Assembly (NCBI GenBank): GCA_030836345.1
Contig: JAURQA010000133.1
Location: 1-8,382, forward strand
Reading direction: 5' to 3'
Source: Bacteroidota bacterium
Lineage (GTDB): Bacteria; Bacteroidota; Bacteroidia; NS11-12g; UBA955
Length of the DNA stretch: 8,382 bases
Within the stretch, counting starts at the first letter, position 1; every line of letters begins with the position of its first letter. Positions 1 through 6,337 of this stretch are shown here, in pieces. The translations under genes and the position numbers were made by a program. The notes under the pieces were generated by a model. It had not been told where the DNA came from. It did not search any database and was given only the letters and a program-made list of their open reading frames with translations.

Positions 1-1214
1 ATTTAGCTTATGCAGAAATAGGAATTGTAACAGATACTAAAAATGTTAGATATTATATGAACGGCGACCTTTGTGCAGATATACCTGCCGAAAGTTTAGT
101 TCTTGGTGGAGGTGCTCCGGTTTATGATCGAACTTGGAAAACTCCTGAATATTTTAAGGAAATTGAGAAATTCGAGCTAAGCTCTATTCAAGATATTACG
201 ATTGAAGAAGCAAAAAAACAGGCCATTAAGCTTGCTGCATTGCCAAATATAGCCAGTAAGCGCTGGGTATATGAACAATACGACAGTATGGTTGGAACCA
301 TTAATGAAAGTACTAATAAAGCTACAGATGCTGCGGTTGTTAAAATTAAGAATACCAACCGAAGTTTAGCTCTTACGGTGGACTGTAATAGCAGGTACGT
401 TCATTCTGACCCAAACATTGGCACTCAAATAGCTGTGGCTGAAGCCTCAAGAAATATAGTTTGCACGGGCGGTAAACCTACTGGAGTAACGAATTGTCTA
501 AATTTTGGAAACCCTTACAATGAAGAAGTTTATTTTCAATTTAAACACGCCATAGATGGAATGGGCAAAGCATGTAGAAAATTTGATACTCCTGTAACTG
601 GTGGTAATGTTAGTTTCTATAATCAAAATACAAATGGAATATCCGTATACCCTACTCCAACTATTGGAATGGTAGGCGTAATTGATGCACCAGAACATAT
701 TACCAGCCTAGCATTTCAGAATGAAGGAGATTTCATTGTTCTCTTAGGAGAAAGCAGAAATGACCTGGGTTGCTCCCAATACCTAGCAAAACTTCATGAT
801 GTAAAGTATTCACCTGTCCCCCATTTTGATTTAGATGAGGAGTACGATCTTCAACAAACCATTCTTAAACTAATTAAAGCTGGCATAGTCAATAGCTGTC
901 ACGATATAAGTGAAGGGGGTTTATTCATTAACTTACTAGAAAGTGCCATGGCTGGTGGCTTAGGTCTTGACTTTTGTATCGATTCAAAAATCAGGGTGGA
1001 TTCTTACTTATTTGGAGAATCTCAAAGCCGCGCAGTTATTTCTATATCACCAGAAAAATTAGAAGAGGTCAAAGCACTTCTTGAGGATATTCCTCATATG
1101 CATATTGGGGAAGTTAAATCTTCTGGCATACATGTTAATGGAGAATTGTTTGGAGACCTAAGTGAATTTGCTACTCCTTACAATACCAGTATTGAAATGA
1201 ATTTGGAGAACTAG
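1..1214 (+). CDS. purL: Phosphoribosylformylglycinamidine synthase subunit PurL, C-terminal part (5' end outside window)
   Basis: PurL is the synthetase subunit that converts FGAR, ATP and glutamine-derived ammonia to FGAM, the fourth step of de novo purine synthesis in the cytoplasm. The frame is open from base 3 (LAYAEIGIVTD...), so the start lies upstream; the ATG at 57 is internal. About 403 residues are visible, roughly the last 55% of a ~740-residue small-type PurL. Motifs resembling B. subtilis PurL include SRYVHSDPNIGTQIAVAEA, VTNCLNFGNP, GGNVSFYNQ, YPTPTIGMVGVID, SCHDISEGG and FGESQSRAVISIS, covering the second AIRS-like N and C domains. The protein ends without a glutaminase domain, so a separate PurQ (and PurS) must be encoded elsewhere. 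The TAG stop is followed 26 bp later by a hairpin terminator. No purine-pathway neighbour is visible downstream, so purL is the last or only gene of its unit here. Confidence 0.96.
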   Translation, partial: LAYAEIGIVTDTKNVRYYMNGDLCADIPAESLVLGGGAPVYDRTWKTPEYFKEIEKFELSSIQDITIEEAKKQAIKLAALPNIASKRWVYEQYDSMVGTINESTNKATDAAVVKIKNTNRSLALTVDCNSRYVHSDPNIGTQIAVAEASRNIVCTGGKPTGVTNCLNFGNPYNEEVYFQFKHAIDGMGKACRKFDTPVTGGNVSFYNQNTNGISVYPTPTIGMVGVIDAPEHITSLAFQNEGDFIVLLGESRNDLGCSQYLAKLHDVKYSPVPHFDLDEEYDLQQTILKLIKAGIVNSCHDISEGGLFINLLESAMAGGLGLDFCIDSKIRVDSYLFGESQSRAVISISPEKLEEVKALLEDIPHMHIGEVKSSGIHVNGELFGDLSEFATPYNTSIEMNLEN

Positions 1215-1232
1215 ATGTCTTAAACATCCTGT

Positions 1233-1257
1233 AAAAGAAAACGGCCCTAAGGGCCGT
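1233..1257 (-). terminator. Hairpin terminator between converging purL and glucosaminidase genes
   Basis: A perfect 7-bp stem ACGGCCC / GGGCCGT (1241-1247 and 1251-1257) has a TAA loop. On the minus strand it is followed by a T-rich tract (TTTTCTTTT, complement of 1233-1241), the classic intrinsic layout for the gene ending at 1286. On the plus strand the bases after the stem are CTCTAAATTAT, a poor U-tract. The hairpin may still help stop purL transcripts, but it looks built for the minus-strand gene. Confidence 0.82.
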
Positions 1258-1285
1258 CTCTAAATTATACGAATTACATTACACT

Positions 1286-1942
1286 TTATAGTTTATAGTT
1301 CCTAAGTAACCAATGAAGGTCTCTTTTCCACTTGGGGAAGCTATTATAATAGCCATATAAGAAGTCAACCACTTCAAATTCATCTTTGGCCTCCCGCTTA
1401 TACTTCTTGAAGAATTTACGATGAATAATATCTAAATAAATTTTCCAGTCCACCATTGCATCGTACCAACTGGGATACATGGCATAGTTGTATTTACCAC
1501 ATTTATGGCTGGTTGTGCGACGTGATTTAACACATCGCATGCCGCATAGGTTATTATACTTTCGAGCATAATATGAATTTTGCCCATCTGCACCGCTCTC
1601 CTCAATTTTCATGATAACAAAAAGTTTGGCCCATTTTCCAAAAATTGGTTGAGCCCCTTGATACATTTCTTTCGCTTTTGGAATCTTGGTAAGACTAAAA
1701 CCCATGGAACCTATAAAAATAGAATCTTCCGTTCTTCTACTACCGTATTCATCAATCGTACCTCTAAGAGTGTCGGATATAATGGCTACAATAGAATCCT
1801 TGGATGACCGCACAACAGTATCACCATTTGTTATAACACGACTTGATATTTTTAAATACTGGTTAATACGAACCGTGTTAAGTTTTGCTGAACTCAGAAC
1901 AACTAAAGCAAGAAGACTTGCAATAGCCAATACTTTTTTCAT
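1286..1942 (-). CDS. Secreted glucosaminidase-domain protein (putative peptidoglycan hydrolase)
   Basis: This 218-residue protein begins with a clear signal peptide (MKK plus a hydrophobic stretch, probable cut after SSA near residue 19), so it acts in the periplasm or outside the cell. Residues ~100-200 look like the lysozyme-like glucosaminidase fold (the family of FlgJ/Bax/LytG-type enzymes), which cuts N-acetylglucosaminyl bonds in peptidoglycan. The likely catalytic Glu is E115 in KIEESG, followed by KYNNLCGMR (residues 128-136, matching the family's NNLFG-type motif), RRTT, and YAMYPSWYDAMVDW (153-166, matching the family's YxSWxxS segment). Residues 20-90 match nothing I recognise. Three cysteines (C133, C137, C148) sit in the domain and could form a disulfide. 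The ATG at 1942 gives a full signal peptide, so the start is well supported. The gene ends into the 1241-1257 hairpin. The fold assignment is by motif only; activity is inferred. Confidence 0.8.
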   Translation of the reverse strand: MKKVLAIASLLALVVLSSAKLNTVRINQYLKISSRVITNGDTVVRSSKDSIVAIISDTLRGTIDEYGSRRTEDSIFIGSMGFSLTKIPKAKEMYQGAQPIFGKWAKLFVIMKIEESGADGQNSYYARKYNNLCGMRCVKSRRTTSHKCGKYNYAMYPSWYDAMVDWKIYLDIIHRKFFKKYKREAKDEFEVVDFLYGYYNSFPKWKRDLHWLLRNYKL

Positions 1943-1946
1943 ACTG

Positions 1947-1954
1947 CAAAATTA
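1947..1954 (-). promoter_or_regulatory. Candidate Bacteroidota -7 element of the glucosaminidase gene
   Basis: TAATTTTG read on the minus strand is an exact match to TANNTTTG. It ends only 4 nt before the ATG at 1942, so the transcript would start at or very near the start codon. No TTTG -33 box sits at normal spacing; the nearest TTTG (1970-1967) is only 12 nt upstream. The assignment rests on one short motif. Confidence 0.4.
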
Positions 1955-1962
1955 CATTAGAA

Positions 1963-1976
1963 CTAACAAATGTTAG
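1963..1976. repeat. Small inverted repeat CTAACA-AA-TGTTAG upstream of the glucosaminidase gene
   Basis: Two perfect 6-bp arms flank a 2-bp spacer, 21-34 bp upstream of the ATG at 1942 and just upstream of the candidate -7 element. The position would suit a dimeric regulator's operator, but the arms are short and AT-rich, so chance is a fair alternative. The rest of the 1943-2094 gap shows no gene and no good dnaG terminator. Confidence 0.25.
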
Positions 1977-2094
1977 CTTTTAATTTAAGTTATTGATATA
2001 CAAACATTTATAAATATAACAGGCAAAACCATCAACTTCTTATTTTCTGATAACCAATGCATTAGCCACTTACACACAAAGCAGCATGATAGTC

Positions 2095-4011
2095 CTAAAT
2101 TTGATACACTGTTCCGCCTAACTCATTGGCTATTCTTAATTTAGCATCATTTAGATAACTAATGTGCTCTAGAATATATTCCACATCTACACCGTCTTTT
2201 TCTAATTCTGAAATCTTATGTCGTATCAAATTATCCAGTTTTTTACGCCTCAAATGAAGGACTACACTAACTAATTCATGCCTAAAGTTACTATTTTCAT
2301 CCAAAACATAAATATGATTATCGGCAAAGTGTTCGCTCAGCATATAATTTTTATTTAGCAGTTGGATAGCTAATTGACTAATTTTAATATCACTATGATT
2401 GACGTAATACTTTTGTCCAGGCCAATCGGGAACATCCATTTCATTTAGTTCATGAAAAATAAGCCCAATAACTTCATTGGTAAAGCTAAGTTCAGGATCA
2501 TTACTAAACTCGCTTAGAACGGTTTGAAACACGGTTGTATCCCCTACAAATGACTTATCTGCATGCTCCAATAGAAGTTTAAACAATGCCTTTTCCTGCC
2601 ACTCATCGGTAAGTGGTTCTTTTGGCATAACAACTCCGGCTTGATTTGTTATTAATCTGAGCTCTTCAGAAATGGTCTTTTGCTTATCAAAGTTAGATTT
2701 CTTTGTAAGTTTATTTAGCTCTGTTGTAAGAATTGCTTCATCTATTTCGCAAATTCGAGACAATTCAAACATGAGCGCGTTCCGTTTAATCCCATCAGGG
2801 ATTTTACTAACCGAAACTAAAATTTCTTTTATTCTTTCCGCCTTTAATATGGGATCTTTAAGTACTGCTTCTTCAAAGAGACTGCGGGCTTTAAAGTATA
2901 TAAAGTTTTGCTCGTTTTCATTTAAAAATTCAGCGAACTTATCTGGACCCAATTTTTGGCAATAGGAATCTGGATCTTCTCCTTCAGGGAATGCAACTAC
3001 TCTAACATTTAAACCAGCTTCCAGTATAATATCAATACCCCTCTCACTGGCTTTCTGGCCAGCGGCATCTCCATCATATAAGACGGTAATATTATTGGTA
3101 AACCTCTTTATTAGGCGAATTTGCCCCTCGGTTAGTGCTGTACCTGAACTAGCTACCACATTTTCTACCCCTGCTTGGGCTAAAGAAATGACATCGGTAT
3201 ACCCCTCAACTAAGTATACCTTTTCTGCCTTTTTTATGGCTGTTTTTGCTTGGTACATTCCAAACAGCACATTGCTCTTGTGGTATAGTTCGGTTTCGGG
3301 GGAATTTACATATTTGGGCTCTTTATTTGATTTAGCTCCTAAGATTCGTCCAGCAAAGGCTATTACATTCCCACTTACACTATGGATAGGAAAAATAACT
3401 CTATTCCTGTACCAATCGTAATACTCTTCGTTTTCCTTCTTTCTTATGAGTCCAACATCTGCAAAGGTTTCTAAATCATACTTATCTCTTTTAAGAGCAG
3501 TATACAAATCTGTCCAGCTATCTGATGCAAAGCCAAGCTGCCATTTTTTTATAATGGCCGTACTATATCCTCTTTGCTTAAAGTAGGATTGGCCAACGGC
3601 CTTGCCCTCTTCCTTTTCCCACAAGTTAGTCATGAAATGCTTTAAGGCGTAATTCATAGCTACTTGTTGATTTTGCTTTTTTAACCGGCCCGCCTCATAT
3701 TCTTCTTTAGTTCCATCAAAGGTTTCTTCGAGCTCAAAATTGTATTTGCTCGCCAACGCTTTTAATGCTTCAACATAAGAATATTGCTCAATTTCCATTA
3801 AGAAGCCAATGGAATTACCCGCCCTTTGGCAACCAAAACATTTGTAAATACCCATGCTAGGGGTTAAAATAAAACTAGCTGTTTTTTCGTCGTGAAAAGG
3901 GCAACTTCCTTTAAATCGACTGCCGCTTCTTTTAATATTCACATAATCTCCCACCACATCTTCTATTGCAACAATGTTTAAAAGTTGCTCTATGGAGGAT
4001 TCTGAGATCAT
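2095..4011 (-). CDS. dnaG: DNA primase DnaG
   Basis: DnaG makes the short RNA primers for lagging-strand and origin replication, recruited by the DnaB helicase. The 638-residue length is typical (E. coli 581, many Bacteroidota ~640-660). Domains in order: N-terminal CHC2 zinc-binding domain with C37, H40, C58 and C61 (SCPFHDEKT ... YKCFGC); the catalytic-core basic motif YRNRVIFPI (201-209) followed by the GRILG segment; the Toprim domain with E269 in LVEGYTD, D313/D315 in LYDGDAAG, and D346/D348 in GEDPDSY, matching the metal-binding acidic residues of E. coli DnaG (E265, D309, D311, D345, D347). The C-terminal ~200 residues are the divergent helicase-interaction region. The ATG at 4011 has no Shine-Dalgarno motif, as expected here. 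It lies 9 bp after the stop of the lipoprotein gene, so the two are probably cotranscribed, unlike the rpsU-dnaG-rpoD operon of enterobacteria. The zinc-finger context has EKTASF where EKTPSF is usual. Confidence 0.97.
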   Translation of the reverse strand: MISESSIEQLLNIVAIEDVVGDYVNIKRSGSRFKGSCPFHDEKTASFILTPSMGIYKCFGCQRAGNSIGFLMEIEQYSYVEALKALASKYNFELEETFDGTKEEYEAGRLKKQNQQVAMNYALKHFMTNLWEKEEGKAVGQSYFKQRGYSTAIIKKWQLGFASDSWTDLYTALKRDKYDLETFADVGLIRKKENEEYYDWYRNRVIFPIHSVSGNVIAFAGRILGAKSNKEPKYVNSPETELYHKSNVLFGMYQAKTAIKKAEKVYLVEGYTDVISLAQAGVENVVASSGTALTEGQIRLIKRFTNNITVLYDGDAAGQKASERGIDIILEAGLNVRVVAFPEGEDPDSYCQKLGPDKFAEFLNENEQNFIYFKARSLFEEAVLKDPILKAERIKEILVSVSKIPDGIKRNALMFELSRICEIDEAILTTELNKLTKKSNFDKQKTISEELRLITNQAGVVMPKEPLTDEWQEKALFKLLLEHADKSFVGDTTVFQTVLSEFSNDPELSFTNEVIGLIFHELNEMDVPDWPGQKYYVNHSDIKISQLAIQLLNKNYMLSEHFADNHIYVLDENSNFRHELVSVVLHLRRKKLDNLIRHKISELEKDGVDVEYILEHISYLNDAKLRIANELGGTVYQI

Positions 4012-4020
4012 TGCTTAAAA

Positions 4021-4611
4021 TTATTTCAAAATATAGGAGTTCAGAAACAGGTCTCTTGATGATTTTTCTTCGATAGCGATGATCCCAACTTGAGCAGCAA
4101 AGAAAACTTTATCGTAAAACTCATTATCATTCAACTGTACTTCAATTACATCTGAATATGTTTTCCCATTTATTTCCTTGGATTCATATTCAATTAATAC
4201 ATCGTTTCTACCTTTAAATGGGACAAAAGCTCCGTCTAGATAAGATAATTCAACAACTACCTTATAGCTTGTATCTGAAACAAAGAGTGATATTCTGTTT
4301 ACATTATCCTCATCAGCCACAGCGCGAAGAAGCATATTTTTAGATCCCGTCCCATTAAGTTCATAGGAAAAAAACTCCTGTTTAGCTTCACCAACATCAA
4401 AGACACCCTCTTTTAGTGCATTCAACTCCATGCTCGCAACAGTTAAGCTGCCGCCATTTTCAACGTAAATCCAGCTACTTTGATTCCCAAATTTAAAATA
4501 CCTCTTGAATTCTTGATCAAGAAAAAATTCTTTCTTTCGCTGCACCTTTGCACAGGACCCAAAAACGCCAAGAAGTAAAAAAAGGCTGGCTATGTATATG
4601 ATTCTTTTCAC
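4021..4611 (-). CDS. Predicted lipoprotein of unknown function upstream of dnaG
   Basis: This 196-residue protein starts with a lipoprotein signal: MKRIIYIASLFLLLGVFGSC, with the lipobox cysteine at C20 (FGSC, a variant with Phe at -3 that I believe Bacteroidota tolerate). The mature part is mostly polar with alternating hydrophobic segments (for example SYKVVVELSYLDG and TYSDVIEVQLND), suggesting a beta-rich envelope domain. I recognise no enzyme motif and no named family. The start codon is GTG; no in-frame ATG lies nearby and the GTG gives the signal peptide its charged N-terminus. It is the first gene of a probable unit with dnaG, 9 bp downstream, and is divergent from the M20 gene across a 41-bp gap. 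Identity as a lipoprotein is fairly secure; function is unknown. Confidence 0.78.
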   Translation of the reverse strand: MKRIIYIASLFLLLGVFGSCAKVQRKKEFFLDQEFKRYFKFGNQSSWIYVENGGSLTVASMELNALKEGVFDVGEAKQEFFSYELNGTGSKNMLLRAVADEDNVNRISLFVSDTSYKVVVELSYLDGAFVPFKGRNDVLIEYESKEINGKTYSDVIEVQLNDNEFYDKVFFAAQVGIIAIEEKSSRDLFLNSYILK

Positions 4612-4617
4612 TATCTG

Positions 4618-4625
4618 TACCTTTG
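4618..4625 (+). promoter_or_regulatory. Candidate -7 element for the M20 amidohydrolase gene
   Basis: TACCTTTG is an exact match to the Bacteroidota TANNTTTG -7 element. It lies 27 bp before the ATG at 4653, which leaves an A/T-rich leader of about 20-25 nt without a Shine-Dalgarno motif. No clear TTTG -33 box is visible at the usual distance. It abuts the opposite-strand element at 4626-4633. Confidence 0.5.
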
Positions 4626-4633
4626 CAAAATTA
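4626..4633 (-). promoter_or_regulatory. Candidate -7 element for the lipoprotein-dnaG unit
   Basis: TAATTTTG on the minus strand is an exact match to TANNTTTG, 14 bp before the GTG at 4611, giving a leader of about 10 nt. Its TTTG half forms the palindrome TTTGCAAA (4622-4629) with the opposite-strand element, so the two divergent promoters occupy the same DNA. A -33 box is not evident. Confidence 0.48.
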
Positions 4634-4652
4634 ATATAAAATTACAATAACT

Positions 4653-5849
4653 ATGCTACAGCGCTTACGAGAAGAAATTAAATTAAAATCTGAGGAAATA
4701 TTACCTAAAATAAAAGAGTATCGCACTCACTTACATATGAACCCTGAGCTGTCTTTTCAAGAGTATGAAACGGCTGATTTTATAGCGTCTAAATTGGTTG
4801 CACTTGGCATTGAGCATGAGCGAATTTCTGAAACTGGCATTGTTGCTTTAATTAAAGGTGGACAAGAAGGCAAGGTAATAGGCTTAAGAGCTGATATGGA
4901 TGCGCTCCCGATTAAAGAAGTGGAAGATGGAAGAAGCCACAGAAGTAAGAAAGAGGGTATCATGCACGCATGTGGTCATGATGCGCACAGCAGTGCCCTT
5001 TTGGGAGCAGCTGAAATCCTTAATTCAATAAAAAAAGATATCAAGGGAACGATAAAACTTATATTTCAACCAGGAGAGGAAAAACAACCAGGAGGAGCAA
5101 GTATTTTAATAAAGAACGGTGTTTTAGATAACCCAAGGGTAGATTTAATGATTGGCCAGCATGTAATGCCTTTAATAAAAACTGGAAATGTAGGTTTTAG
5201 ACCTGGGTTATATATGGCAAGTACAGATGAAATATTTATAAATTTATATGGCAAGGGCGGGCATGGTGCTATGCCCCATTTTTGTGTTGATCCTATTACT
5301 ATTTCTGCTCAAATAATAACCGCTTTACAACAGGTGATAAGCAGGGTTAATAACCCAGCAATACCTAGTGTTTTAACATTGGGAAAAATTGAGGGAATTG
5401 GAGCAACCAATGTAATCCCACCAGTTGTTAAAATGGAAGGAACCTTTCGAACCTTTGATGAGGAGTGGAGAGAAAAGGCACATCAAAAGATTAAACAAAT
5501 TGCGACTAGTATAGCCGCTGGATTTGATGCCAAAGCAGTCGTTACTATATCTAAGGGCTACCCTTTTCTCAAGAATGATGTTGATTTAACTCAATCTTGC
5601 CAAAAAGCTGCCTCGGACTATTTAGGTTCGAGCCATGTGGAAGAATTAGGCATATGGATGGCTGGGGAAGATTTTTCCTACTACTCACAGGAAGTACCAA
5701 GTGTATTTTATCGTTTTGGTGTTCGAAACGAGGCGCTGGGAATTACAGAAAATGTTCATCATCCTGCCTTTGATATTGATACTGATTCGCTTAAGACTGC
5801 TACTGGATTGATGGCTTGGTTGGCCTGCTACCATGGCCATAAAATTTAA
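4653..5849 (+). CDS. M20 family metallo-amidohydrolase (M20D-type, N-acyl-amino-acid/hippurate hydrolase-like)
   Basis: A 398-residue cytoplasmic enzyme (no signal peptide), a normal length for M20D amidohydrolases that release an amino acid from N-acyl or N-conjugated substrates. Motifs in order: HxxPELSFxE (28-37), RADMDALP (79-86), HACGHDAH (105-112), QPGEE (139-143), GQHV (168-171), the dimerisation-domain segment GKGGHGAMPH (200-209), GEDFSYY (338-344) and VHHPAFD (368-374). By comparison with plant ILL2 and bacterial relatives, C107, H109, E143, H170 and H369 should bind the two metal ions, with E142 the general base. All are present, so the enzyme should be active. The substrate cannot be read from the sequence: acetyl-amino acids, hippurate, auxin-like conjugates and peptides are all possible. 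The gene is divergent from the lipoprotein gene, and its stop codon overlaps that of the START-like gene. Confidence 0.93.
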   Translation: MLQRLREEIKLKSEEILPKIKEYRTHLHMNPELSFQEYETADFIASKLVALGIEHERISETGIVALIKGGQEGKVIGLRADMDALPIKEVEDGRSHRSKKEGIMHACGHDAHSSALLGAAEILNSIKKDIKGTIKLIFQPGEEKQPGGASILIKNGVLDNPRVDLMIGQHVMPLIKTGNVGFRPGLYMASTDEIFINLYGKGGHGAMPHFCVDPITISAQIITALQQVISRVNNPAIPSVLTLGKIEGIGATNVIPPVVKMEGTFRTFDEEWREKAHQKIKQIATSIAAGFDAKAVVTISKGYPFLKNDVDLTQSCQKAASDYLGSSHVEELGIWMAGEDFSYYSQEVPSVFYRFGVRNEALGITENVHHPAFDIDTDSLKTATGLMAWLACYHGHKI

Positions 5850-6244
5850 GCTCCAATTCTATTGCAAAGGGCATCTACTGCAGCATCCCAAATATCGGCT
5901 AACTCATCTGCCTCTTCCTCAGTAGTAAACTCAGTAACTATCAATATTTGTCCTCCAGATAATTCATCAGGTATAATTTTCATCTCCCAAAATTCATCTT
6001 TAGGGTCACCAATGACTTTAAATCTCATGTATTTATTCCGAACATTTCGAATCAACTCACATTTATTACTAGTACCATCGTTCCAAGCAAAGGAATAAAT
6101 GCTCCCATTTACAGATACATCATCTGCAAACCAAGCTTGCAAACCCGAAGGGGTAGAAATTTGTTGAAATAGAATACTTAAGGATGAACGTATTGGGTAT
6201 TCTAATTCCAATTTTACTCTTTGGCTTTTCTTTTCATCACTCAT
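5846..6244 (-). CDS. START-like (SRPBCC fold) domain protein
   Basis: A 132-residue cytoplasmic protein with the look of the short START-like/AHSA1-type family common in Bacteroidota. After a polar N-terminus come the strand-plus-helix segment typical of the SRPBCC fold (LELEYPIRSSLSILFQQIST), the signature STPSGLQAWFADDV (30-43), successive beta strands (SIYSFAWND, KYMRFKVIGD, EFWEMKIIPD, GQILIVTEFT) and a long C-terminal helix (EEADELADIWDAAVDALCNRI) that would close the hydrophobic pocket. The fold usually binds a hydrophobic ligand or acts as a chaperone accessory; no ligand or partner is indicated. It ends tail to tail with the M20 gene, the two stops sharing TTAA at 5846-5849. The ATG at 6244 is the natural start. 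The family call is good; the role is unknown. Confidence 0.82.
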   Translation of the reverse strand: MSDEKKSQRVKLELEYPIRSSLSILFQQISTPSGLQAWFADDVSVNGSIYSFAWNDGTSNKCELIRNVRNKYMRFKVIGDPKDEFWEMKIIPDELSGGQILIVTEFTTEEEADELADIWDAAVDALCNRIGA

Positions 6245-6337
6245 GATACATTTAAATTTCTAACTCGATTCGCAATTTCGTTTTTTTTTGCGTAAAAAAG
6301 AAAATGTAATGCTAAATTTTATAGTTTTATTTGCGGT
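6245..6337. promoter_or_regulatory. Divergent intergenic region between START-like and PAP2 genes
   Basis: This 93-bp gap must hold promoters for both flanking genes. It contains a T9 run (6281-6289) and A-rich stretches. On the plus strand there are near matches to TANNTTTG: TAAATTTT (6313-6320), 22 nt after a TTTG (6287-6290), and TTTATTTG (6326-6333), ending 4 nt before the GTG. On the minus strand TACATTTT (complement of 6301-6308) is a one-mismatch candidate. None is an exact match, so individual promoters are not assigned. Confidence 0.35.

Noticed and set aside
498..698. 66-codon minus-strand frame inside purL
   Set aside because: It is antisense to conserved PurL motifs, and its composition reflects the opposite coding strand.
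1580..1976. Two overlapping + strand open frames (75 and 96 codons) opposite the glucosaminidase gene
   Set aside because: The minus-strand gene has a signal peptide, domain motifs and a terminator; these frames have none and overlap each other in different frames.
2030..2060. Possible dnaG terminator in the gap before the glucosaminidase gene
   Set aside because: Only AT-rich sequence without a stable stem or T-tract was found, so read-through into the glucosaminidase gene cannot be excluded.
3095..3421. 108-codon open frame on + inside dnaG
   Set aside because: It is antisense to the highly conserved catalytic core of dnaG, has no recognisable motif, and is explained by the codon bias of the opposite strand.
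5821..5840. TGGCC/GGCCA stem as a terminator for the M20 gene
   Set aside because: Only 5 bp with a 9-nt loop, inside the coding sequence, followed by TAAAATTT rather than a T-run.
6271..6292. CGCAA...TTGCG inverted repeat around the T9 run
   Set aside because: The arms are 5 bp, the spacer is mostly homopolymer T, and no matching copy is seen in the window; likely chance.
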